A DNA stretch of 64,000 nt from Morinoia aosen. Its lineage: Eukaryota > Arthropoda > Malacostraca > Amphipoda > Talitridae. Positions 12,255 to 22,900 of this stretch are shown one piece after another. Location of the stretch: assembly GCA_030386875.1 (NCBI GenBank), contig CM059563.1, positions 48,115,602 through 48,179,601 of the forward strand. Reading direction: 5' to 3'. Position 1 is the stretch's first letter, and every line of letters begins with the position of its first letter. Position numbers and translations under genes: made by a program. Below the pieces are notes generated by a model, which was not told where the DNA came from, did not search any database, and saw only the letters and a program-made list of their open reading frames with translations.

Positions 12255-12773
12255 TTGGCAAGTTCAAAAAAAATAGTGGCTTTACTCCCTCATGTGTCTT
12301 TTCAAGTCGTGCTTGTCAATGTAATCATCGTTGGTTCATTTTTCCAGTATAAGGACAAAATTCCTTCGCATTTCTGTTCTAGTTTTGTCTATAAAAACAG
12401 TTTTTCACAGTGCGCATCAACGTATGTCGGCTCTACAACCCGTACATCACGTGTTATACAGGAGGAATACGACAGAATAAGCTCCAGAACTGGGGCTCGG
12501 CGTTGTCACTCACCACACTCTAACATAAGATCTCATGCAGAGGAACAGTGTGCACATGATGCTAGAATTTCCGATTCTGATTTCTCAACAATAGGGTCTA
12601 CTCCTAATGCAACAAAAATTGGAATTTTTGAATCTTTTTGTATACATACTTATAAGAAAAAACCCAACCTTAATGAAATGCAGAGTTTGTATCCCTTGCT
12701 TTTGGTTGGCCTGCTGTATGTTCAGGAAACGCTTTGTTATTTACTTTTTAACTACGTCCCATTATGCATTTAA
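12255..12773 (+). pseudogene. Penelope-like element C-terminal (GIY-YIG nuclease) relic
   Basis: A 172-codon frame contains the C-terminal part of a Penelope-like retroelement protein. In order it has a FFQYKDKIPSHFCSSFVYK block (about residues 49-67), then CASTYVGSTTR (about residues 73-83), which corresponds to the GIY-YIG nuclease core (here YVG), then SSRTGAR, HSNIRSHAEE and a final KKPNLNEMQSLYPLLLV. These are blocks I associate with the linker and endonuclease of Penelope-type elements. The reverse transcriptase core is not recognisable upstream. The region between the KKIVALLPH and VSFQVVLVN blocks looks shortened. It may still be transcribed, but it cannot encode a complete element. 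Confidence 0.8.
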
Positions 12774-12955
12774 TTCATTTTCATGCTTTTCTCTGTTCAG
12801 CTTATAGGTTTTGACTATCTCTTCGCAATTAGTATTGCGTGAACATCTCTAGTAATATAAAATGTGTGCAATAACCTAGTCATGGAATTAAATTGTCTGT
12901 CAATGTTTGCAGATTAATGGCTGACGATGGGTCAAGGCCGAAGCGTTCGTTGTAA
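12255..12955 (+). mobile_element. 3' end of a Penelope-like retroelement
   Basis: The open frame 12,255-12,773 with the GIY-YIG-type nuclease is followed at about 12,917-12,951 by the string GACGATGGGTCAAGGCCGAA. This resembles the short 'gatggc..gaccgaaacg'-type motif common near the 3' ends of Penelope-like elements. The 5' boundary and most of the reverse transcriptase are missing, so the copy is 5' truncated. Confidence 0.65.
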
Positions 12956-13407
12956 TAATAACATACATATGCAATTTTCACTATGTGGACATGGAACTTT
13001 TTATTTAAGCTGCTTACATAGCAAAATTGACCAACTTTTCACGAGTATGAGGTAGATTGCTTAAGCCGTATGGTAAATTTTAATGAACATTTATTTCAAG
13101 TGTTTTCTTTGCATAACCTTTTGCACCAAGTGCAGGAACCAGGGCCATTTTTGCGCTTTAGTGAACTAGAATAGGTAGTTTAAGTCTTCAGCACAATTCG
13201 ATGTTGGTTTGGAATTACGTAGGTTCCAAAACGATACAAAGTTAAAATTTAATGGGGTTAAGATTTTTTGGACTTCATGCGTTCATTGCTAGGGGAATTT
13301 CTGAACCATACATCCTCTAACCAGCTTCAGAAAACGGAATGAGAATTTTGGGTGTATTGAATTTTTTTAATGTTGTATTTATTACTGGTATTTTACTTAA
13401 AATTTAA
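12956..13407. other. Intergenic DNA, nothing recognised
   Basis: AT-rich sequence between the Penelope relic and the TTAA-flanked MITE. No open frame or repeat structure of note. Confidence 0.4.
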
Positions 13408-13599
13408 CGGGTGCTACTATAGCGTGAGGTCTACCACCGTATTTCACCTACCCAGGTGCTGTTTGGGATGTACACATTAAATTGAATGTATGGGAATTAG
13501 TTATATCCATTAGTAATCTAACCCGACCTCACGCCATAGTACTAGCAAGAGGTAATTCTTATGTAATAGTGTGGTAGACCTCACGCTATGCAGTACCAT
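13408..13599. mobile_element. TTAA-flanked MITE with about 30-bp inverted ends
   Basis: The left end runs CGGGTGCTACTATAGCGTGA and on into GGTCTACCAC. The right end, reverse-complemented, runs ATGGTACTGCATAGCGTGAG and on into GTCTACCAC, so about 30 bp of each end is inverted-repeat. TTAA lies at both edges (13,404-13,407 and 13,600-13,603), the target duplication style of piggyBac-type elements. The ends are not a canonical piggyBac terminus, so the family is uncertain. An internal CCTCACGCCATAGTACTAGC block echoes the ends a third time. No coding capacity. Confidence 0.75.
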
Positions 13600-16500
13600 T
13601 TAACGACGCACAGACCACGATGTAGCTCTCTCACGTATGTAGTTCCATAAAGACATTTATCGCCGGAAAAAATCCAGGGATATTTATAAAAATCTATGCT
13701 CATTTGAACGGTAATGAAAAACTCATTTTCCTGCTGACTAGGTTAAATTTTTGGTAAAAATATTTAAAATTGAAAAATAAATTATTGCCCAGCTACTATT
13801 CAGCTACCAGGCACATGATTGAGGCACTGATAGTAAGTGGCATACCCCGAACGCGGTAACAATTTTTAAAAGGATAAAAATGAGTCTTCACTATTGTTGT
13901 AATTGAAAATAAGTTTTTAACTTGAAATTTTTTGGCATTTCGAAATCGTCTAAGCTTCAACTTTCGACGAGGCTTTTATCGTCAGGAGCCAAGCTTCAAT
14001 TTGGTTAAAAGGGGTGTGTATTGGATGCTTTACTCAATGCAGTAAGTAAATGCTATGTAAACAACGTGCGTTGAGTAAGACATTCAGAATGTGAAGCAAC
14101 TTCAAGGCAGTCAAGTAGCGGTGGTCGAACCTGGAGGTCGTAGCTACAAGCTTCTATCAGAAGTAGAACTGTTGGCATCAATGGTCGGGAAGCACTACTC
14201 GCTTCTGCATTTTTCGGTCGGTCTTTTATTTGCAGAGTAACATGGCTACCTTATGTTGCTTGTTTAACTCTTAATTTATCTGCTTGATAAAGCTCGATGA
14301 AAGAGCTGTTTCAGTTTCAGTTTCTAAGTAAATAATGAACATAAGAAACACGGTGTGAGACTTGGACATTCATGGCACGATGAAAATAAATCTTAGTTGT
14401 GTCGTATTGTGATATATTATGGCTCTTCATCCACAGCCAAAACCTAAAAATACAAGGCTGGGCCAGAACATTGATTATTGACCGCTGGACCGAATCGATC
14501 TAGAGAGAGGGAAGGCATTACTGTGCTTTTGGCGAAATCAGAACGATGTGGGTGTATCATGAGTTTAAACTCAATTATAAGAATAATACCGCTCGTGGGC
14601 ATCAACAACGGATCAATTTGAGCCATACATAGATTGAAAAGCACTCAGATTGGGGAGCGAGACGAAGAAAAATAATTTTGCAGTAGGGCAACGCGTCATC
14701 ACAGTAAGTGACAACGCTTTGGCTGCTTATTGGAATATATGTGTACGATAAGGTAAGTTTCTCATTTATAGTTAAGTGTCAATGAACAGCATTTAAATTA
14801 ATTCAAAAACTTTTATGGAAAAAAATTAGCATGCGAGGTGATATTTCATCATGCTTTTACATTTTTCACACTTATTCGAAAAGATACAAGTTTTTTTTCG
14901 CGCGGTAAACTTGTCTTTTGAACTCTGCTACTTATAACCTGACCTTAACAACTGTAACAACAACACAAACGCAGTCGATGCGTAAAGACTAGAAGTCATC
15001 ATTTCTTTGCTTGGTAGGGGCCTTTAAATCTCCGACTTCACCAGACTTGACTTTTTTAGACCACTTCAGATTTTCATTGACGCCGCATGCTCTTTTCGAG
15101 GACGGTTTTAGACGCCATACGCAGACTGAAATACCCTTAAAGTTGAAAGATTTTTCTGGAAGAGCATCCGCCATTGGATGCTAACCATAATGCCAAATGT
15201 ACACCTAGCGATGACATATATTATGAATGAAATCTGTGAAACAATGCTCTAAAGATACAATTGTCGTTCTGTTTTTTATAGTTACTAACCAAGGTAATTT
15301 TTGATATTACGCAGTATATAACAGTCTGGACTTTATAGTCATTGTGAGGCATCAAAGCTCCTGAAACGCATTTAGTTATGTTGAAGTTTTCATGTGAAAG
15401 ATTTAGTTGCACATCATAAATGTTTAATTTGAAATTGTTTACCCTTTTTTTTAATTAATCGGCTTCTTTTGATTCCCTTGCATCGCATAAATTGTAAAAT
15501 CAAATAGGACTCATAAAATCTAAGAATGAATGAATAATTACTAAGTGTTTAAAAACCTACATGCTGCAGAATAAATAATGAAACGAACCGTCTCTATTTT
15601 TTCAGCATCAGTCTATTTACCATTGCGAAGTGAGCCTGAAATCGAAAAAGAAACATTGCCCCTAAAGCGAGTAGCATTTTTAACCCGATTGTTGCTGCAT
15701 AAAACCACCCAATAAGAGGTTTGTGAGCAGACTTAAACATAAAACACGGTTACCGGGGACATCTCAACAATCGTAAGTGTAGAATTAAATTTGCTACTTT
15801 GACTCCAGTTTTGACCAAGTGTTTGTTGGGAAATGTTGCATTATAATTTTACTTGTATAGACCTGGCGTCCATTCCGAAATTTCAGTGAATTTACCGGTC
15901 AACTCCAAGAAGTTGTAATTGGTTTGATATCTTGGATGTTTTTTATTCGAGTTCTCAACAGTTGCTTAGCAGCAAACTATTAAAGCCCGATCGATAGGAG
16001 AAGGTCTTGAAGCCTGGAAAACCAGCGCCTGGAAAAACTGCTGCCTCCAATGAAAGTAATGATTGATGCGATCCTTCTTAGTGTATTACTCCTGAGGAAT
16101 AAATTTTTGTTCATTTAGGCCAACTTGCAATATTAAATTCTCAAGCTTAAGACGTTCCTGTAGAAAATTTAGCGATCATTGAATGATATTTTTTATCTTA
16201 TATGGGAAGGTAATAGTTTATACTTTAGAAACGACACGCGTAAACTTGGCAGACAATATTTCAATCTTGTCTGTTAGGAGTTTTATCATTTTTTCTAATA
16301 GCCAGAATTTGGAATTTTCTGAACTGAGACACGATAGGAATGAACTGGACACAGCGTGAGCACTCTCCCCCTACGCAGCACCTGCAACACCAGAACGAAT
16401 TCCGCTTCAATGAGCAATCCTAAATATCCTGATGATTCGATGCCCTGCAGCTCTATATGGAATGATGGAAAGAAACAAATATTAAGTCATGGACAAATTT

Positions 16501-17625
16501 TACAAATTTCCCTCACGAAAATAAAATTCTCAAAGACTAGGAAAAATTCAAACTTATCCAAAATGAGCCTGGACCCAGTCCTGAAAATAACATCACACCG
16601 GACCCCTTGAATTTGACTTTATTAGACATGTCATCGACTCCAGCACAGACTATTAAAACTCTGAGCATGCACAGAGGATATTCGTCACGTTTAGAAGCCA
16701 GAGTAGAACAAAATGAATATTTTTTTTCAGTTTCAGCTTTTGAAATAATTGTTTTTTAGTAACAGTACGAAACTCTGAAAAAATGTTAATGAATCCACGT
16801 TAAAAAAACATGTTTGAGGTGAAAATGCTGACGATCGGAGAGGATAAACCAGACAATACGCAAGAGCTAATTTGTCTTAGTACACGACAGAAGAACCCAA
16901 AGCTAGAGGCTCCCCAGTTATTAAGCAGAGCAAGAGAGTGCGAGATAAGTAGATTAGGACTCGTAATGCTTAACTCTCATTCAAATTGGTTTTATCTCCC
17001 AGTTAATCCAGTTTATCCGGCTCAGTTGACGAGGAAAAACTCGCTATAAATGGACAGAATATTTTCGATTGGTTACAGAGTGGGATAAACTGAACTAACT
17101 TGCATAAAAATTAATTTCAGAACCTCGGTAAATGCGAGTGCACTATTAGTTTACAATGGTCATTTTCAAGTGTAGTATTCGAATAAGATGTGGACGTTCA
17201 GATAAAAATGGAAACAAAGGAGATGATTTAAATAATATTTTCGGCATAGATGAGAATCCTCACACAATCCCAAATAAATATCTCGTTTCCTTTATTGTTA
17301 TCATACATAGAGACACCGCTCAAAATCAGAGCCTGGGCTAAAATGAAGTCAACAGGCCAAATCGACGTTGCAATTTACTTAAGACCGTGTGAAATCACAT
17401 CGAACCTTGTTATTAATTCGAAATATGTGTGAACTTCCGCAGGAAGAGTTGCACAGGAAGAGGTAAATTAAAATATTGTGTTTCGTTTATTTTAAGAGGA
17501 TATTTTTTCTTCCATTAGCTAGCGCAATCTTATATGAAACTAATTTCCACGTGAAGTAAATTTGTGTATCATTTTAAGGGATTTCGAAGTACCGTTGATC
17601 TTTTTTTTGCTCTCGTTGGCATTTG

Positions 17626-17740
17626 CTAAATGGTGTCTGGCCGCAGCTGCTGGCTTTCCTTCGTTGGTTTAACTCACGAAAATGAATATTCAATGGCACG
17701 TAACATGTGAGTGCCAGCTTAACAAGGCGGCACTCCTAAA
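17626..17740 (+). repeat. Direct repeat in flank B, copy 1
   Basis: About 110 bp ending in CAATGGCACGTAACATGTGA, GTGCCAGCTTAACAAGGCGG. It aligns imperfectly with 18,285-18,380. It is probably a dispersed repeat of unknown family or a local duplication. Confidence 0.55.
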
Positions 17741-17790
17741 GTGTTAGAGTGTAGATGTAGTTTAAGATAATTACATCTAAGCAGTTATAG

Positions 17791-17836
17791 TAGTTATAGA
17801 TAACTAATAGATAACTATGTAGATATAGATAACTTG
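17791..17836 (+). repeat. Short ATAGATAACT-type tandem repeat
   Basis: A simple tract made of imperfect copies of an (ATAGATAACT)-like unit, partly self-complementary. Confidence 0.5.
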
Positions 17837-18284
17837 TTATGTTCATTGTTTACCTGAATTACGAAAAAAATCAATAGTAAAAGAAATTTTAAAGCACTTC
17901 GCCGAAAACGGCCGATATTTTCCAAACAACCTGAAACACGATCAACACCGTCCGGATTAAAGCTATTAAAATCATCGAATGAACTTATATACGATGGAAC
18001 TCTATACTAAAAGATATTTAGCCAGTCCGATCAATCTCATTAATTTATGCGTTCTTTATTGAATTAATTGCTCAAATTTATGGAAATTAATGCGAAACGG
18101 ATAACACTTAAAACTCAAACGGAAAACGTTTAAAATTTGAGATTTAAATATGTACTGGATACCAGCTTAATAAACAGTTTGTATCGGGAAAGTTTGCTTG
18201 TGAAAATTTGCATCATACACATTTTGTGGAGTAATTTTTGCTTGTAGCACAAAAAATGAAAGCAATGAATGCTACAAAAATAGC

Positions 18285-18380
18285 ATAGACACCAAAGCTG
18301 TTCCCTTTGTTGGCCTACTCCTACGAAGGAAAACATTCAATGGCACATAACCCGTAAGAGTCAGTTCAACAAGGGGACAT
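18285..18380 (+). repeat. Direct repeat in flank B, copy 2
   Basis: Contains CATTCAATGGCACATAACCC and GTTCAACAAGGGGACAT, paralogous to 17,690-17,735. The two copies lie about 650 bp apart in the same orientation. Confidence 0.55.
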
Positions 18381-19740
18381 TTCTTTGTGTGAAGATATTT
18401 CAAATTCAAAATGAATTCCATGCATAATGACTTCCAGGTTTTTATTATCTGCGACACAAATAATGCACGAGCGTCCACTTCAGAACAAACGGTGACGGAT
18501 ACAAACCATTTCATATGCTCATCAACATCCTGAGTTCAACCCTTTCCTGCCGGAAGTAAATTCTAAATTACAGTATAGGCAAGTGATGCCGCGTTTTCAT
18601 TTAGAAAACTTCCTAGAAAATGCTGAGCATTATAAAATCAAGTTAGAACCCATAAAATGCTAATAACCTTACTATTAAATAAAATCTTTGATAGACGGCT
18701 TGTAATTACTGATAAACTATTACAATTCATTAAAATTTTAAATGTATAAATAGATTTGAAGGATAAATGCATTATACACCACAAAGTAAATTTGTTGTGT
18801 GAAATGGTTTTATTTTGTGAGACACAATTTTTATCACTGATAATGAAAAATAATTCTCGGACTAATACAAAGAAGCGCTGCCGCATAAATCTGCACATTA
18901 AGAGTCAATTGAGGACCTTCGGCGTTTTTTGACCCTAAAAATGGCGTACATTAGAATTCCCACTCGGAAGGAAATAGGAAAAATTGAAAAATTTTGTTTA
19001 TTGTTCAAATGCTTCTGACCGACTTGAAACAATCAGTGTTCACTCGGGGGAAAATTTGATAAATTATCCATGCATTCGTCCGCAATCGTTAACGTCATAA
19101 ATATTAGCATTATTGAACAACATGATATTCACAGGATTCCAATAAAATTAGTTCAAACAATACTCTCGGTACCGTCTCTAGGATTTCCAAGTTCTCCTTC
19201 TGAAGTTCCAGCATCAATCAGTAGTTCACCAACACACTCCTCCAACAACATTCGATTTGCATCATTTCAAAGCCTCATAAATACAACACAATTCATTCAC
19301 AATTAATTCCTCTTATAATTTTCAAGTTTTAACTTGAAATACGATCTCACTCTTGTTTTGGGTTTAAGCTAGAGTAGTACAAAGGCCGATAACTTATGGC
19401 TAAACTCCACCCAAAAGTCTTCCGCTTTTTTAACGCGATAACATTATGCTGGTGAAGCACTGCTTGCAATTTTGACATATTCCTCGTACCTTAACCATAT
19501 ACGTTGGCAGCTTTTGGTGCCTTGCAGCTTGGATATTATTTTCAATGTATTCATTTAGATCATGTTCGCAAGAAGCCAACGGCATTTCACTAATACACAT
19601 TTTCTATTTGTCATCCAAAACTATCTTAAGTATCTTCTTCTATTTTAATTTATTTGCATTTGTGTGTACATAATGCTAATACATATATTTCCAATTGCAC
19701 ACTTGAAACACAGATAACAATTTGTGACGTTGATATCAGT

Positions 19741-19954
19741 ATGGATGGAGAACAAACTGAACTAGCCCACTTTGGTGTGGTTGATTATATCATACTTGTG
19801 ATGGTACTGGTAACATCACTGGGCATCGGCTTCTTCCACGGCATCAGAGGCAACAAAACAGCCGATGACTTCCTTTTGGCAAGCGGGTCCCTCTCGCCCA
19901 TACCTGTCGCTGCTTCACTCGTCGCTTCATTCGTGTCAACGGTGTCAATCTTGG
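19741..19954 (+). CDS. Gene B exon 1
   Basis: Encodes residues 1-71 plus one base (donor TTGG|GTAAGG). It contains MDGEQTELAHFGVVDY, the first membrane segment, and the TADDFLLASGSLSPIPVA loop leading into SLVASFVSTVSIL. The start is chosen because the identical-length exon 1 of gene C aligns from exactly this Met. Confidence 0.9.
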
Positions 19955-22900
19955 GTAAGGAACAGCAATTTGCATTGATGTGAATAACATTATATGGCAT
20001 TTTGATAGGGCGCACAACAATTTAACCGATGATTATAAAATTTAAATACGTAAAACTTTATGAAACCAGAAAAATTATTTTTTCCTTTCATTGTGTTTAA
20101 ATAAAATTTGATCTTTAAGATAACTAGAAAAACATTGGTATAGTGAAAAAGAAAATGCCTAACATTTGGTTGTACCTCCTTTGTTGGATTCTTATGTATG
20201 CTCTCCAAGAAATTTTACTGTTCAATGAAGCTCCTGCTAGACTGTAAATGAATTTGATCCCATTATTCAAAAACGATAATAAGAAATTCTCGAGTTCTGT
20301 AACATTTTGTAAAATCACATCTGCCTAAATATTCTAAATTCGAACTCCCAAGATCAGCCAATATAATGTTATTGGAGCGGTCAACCATCTGTTTTTATGC
20401 TTATATGCTTCATTTTCGTTGCCTCTTTTATGTTATGTTGGGATTTTATTAACAAACAGTGACACTGAGCCCGAGGTAGGAGTATTCTTTCTTCTGCCTA
20501 CAATTGGCTCATGTAAAATATCAGGATCGACAGGCTTGAGATACAAACTCAGAGGCCAACTTAACTCAACTCCTTTGCTCCTCTTAACCTCCACTGCCTC
20601 ACATGCGCAGAAAGCTAGAACATCTTACGTTGCGATGCTATTAACTTAGAGGGAATTTACTTTTTTCATGTTTATTCGAAGACAAGCTAAATTATATTTT
20701 TGACCGCTTAAGATAAATATTTCTCTGATGAAGGAAATCTTTCTACCTTTAGTTAACAGTCGCTAATGAGTTGCACTTTGGTAGCATTTTGAAAATCTTT
20801 CATTCATCTATGACTTTTATGGCACTATAAGAAGCTAGTGTTAATTTAAATTTACTTCAAAAATACACTTTATTTGCAAGGGACACCTATTATGCATTAT
20901 AAATAGCAAAATTATTCGAATAGGAAATATGTTCGTTCCTTGCTAGCTTAATAAAATTTTTTCATTTAATCTTGCCACTGAGTTATGGCATTCTTGATGA
21001 GTGAAATTATGCGCCAGATTATTTATCTCACGCTGATGGGGGTTTATTACGAAATCAAAATTGTCTTTAACAGTTTGTATCATTGCCCCGTGTTCTTTAA
21101 TATCCCACGGACACTTTGAAGGTGGTAGTTAAACGAAAGCTGGCCATGGAATTTCAGCTGAGTGGCCATTGGATGTACATGTATAGCGGATGATACAATG
21201 TTCTGTATTACATTGCTCTCACTACTACCTCAAATTTTCACAGAACAAACGTTTACGTATACCACCTTAGTTTGTGTGATATACTCGACTGAAAAAGATT
21301 GTCATTCCTTTTTGATTCAGTAATCTTTTAACATCGCTGACTTCAGATACAATTGATGAGAATGACCCCGACTTATTGAATCATGCAAGAACACTCTGAT
21401 AAAATTTTTCCCTGCTGCAGTAGTCATTGCTATGCTCCGTACAAAATACGATCCTGGTTATCCTCTTCATTGAAAAGTGATTCAAGGGGCTAACATAATC
21501 CAAAATTTCATGAAGTGATTCTATTGTACATTTAAATATAACTCTCATGTGAAATGTTTTGATACTATGAAATTACAGTAAAAAAACTTAAGTTATGGTT
21601 CCAAAGGAACAAAACAACTGCATTCAATGAAATATTGTTGAATAAATCTAAGCATTGTTATCAAAGCACCTCTGAAATTTGATGCGTAGTGAACGTTGTC
21701 GCGAGCTGTTGGTAACTGTTTCCTGAATTGCTGTAGAAGCCATCCAAAAAATCATCCATTATGCTTGCATTATGCAATCATCCACCTGCATTTCTTATTA
21801 ATTATGTGCGTTTGCAAAAACTATGCAGAGCTCACAATACAGATAATGCATGTTTTTTCCCAGGCTACCCTTCTGAAGCGTATGCATACGGACTACAAAT
21901 GTGTTGGTTTGTACCGGGTTTGATTTTAGGACTTCTGGTGACTATACACGTCATCGTCCCAGTATTCTACGGGCTCCAGATGAAATCCATTAACGAGGTA
22001 AGGTATTTACGAATTTGATTTACATATTTTGTTCTTTAATGTAACTTGAATTACTTTCTAAGTACCAAAATCATCTACTCTGTATAAATGTATTTCCTAC
22101 GACACTGATATTTCTTGTTCATATAATATGGAGAAAGACTTTTGAAAAGCCCTGAGATTTGTGCTTGAGTGTGTACCCGAATTTCCAATGACCATGCTTT
22201 AATCAACTTATTCGCTCTTCCTATAAAATTTAAATATGTATCACAAGTGTTCCAACCATTCCCCCCCTTGTTCGGCGTTGTCCCTACGTTGAGTTCGAAA
22301 TTATATTTATAATGAGCTAATACTCTTTCCAATGAACAAAATCTAAAATTTCAGAGCTTAGAATGGATGCCTATTTTCCTTCCGAGCTTTGAAATTTATC
22401 AACCGTGTCTAGAGTGATATGCTAGTATGGAAAAATTCTGCATGGTCATTGGCAGCCAAAAAGTGGTGATTCATTAAAATATTTGGTTCACGCATTTTCG
22501 ATTTAAAAATAATTGGGTCATAAATGAAATATTTTAGCTATTTGAAATTGTAATTAGCTTACACAAATTTCAGTGCAAGTCTTCGTCTGCCAGCAAGAAG
22601 GCACAAACACATCATCATGATTCGAATTCTATTATCGTTGAAGTTTAACGTGATTCGTGTTGACGATAAAATGAAAGCCAGCGACAGTCTCTAATACTTA
22701 TGAATACCATAACTAGTACATACTAGAGAAGTCAATCTTCTGTGCTGAAGAAGACTGTGCCTAGTACAAGTGAGGAAGATGCCTAGCAGTAGTAGATTAT
22801 ATTGGCTAGTACGAGGGGAGAAATTGATAATACTTTAGGACCTGACGAAAATAATTTTCTTCCACACAGATAATGAGAAAACAGTTTATTTATACCAGAT

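Larger units (their letters stand above)
13960..19740 (+). other. 5' flank of SLC5 gene B
   Basis: About 5.8 kb without a recognisable gene. Blocks align with flank A (14,095-14,720 with 7150-7680; 16,320-16,860 with 8060-8620; 19,430-19,550 with 9430-9535) and with flank C (19,180-19,380 with about 58,700-58,920, sharing ATCTCACTCTTG). The promoter of gene B must lie here or further up, but no TATA box or initiator can be assigned with confidence. An in-frame upstream ATG at 19,654 would add 29 residues. I do not use it because the paralog in unit C shares the ATG at 19,741 but not that one. Confidence 0.55.

Noticed and set aside
19654..19740. In-frame ATG upstream of gene B that would add 29 residues
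   Set aside because: The paralogous exon of gene C shares the downstream Met and aligned protein but not this upstream extension; the SLC5 alignment begins at the downstream Met.
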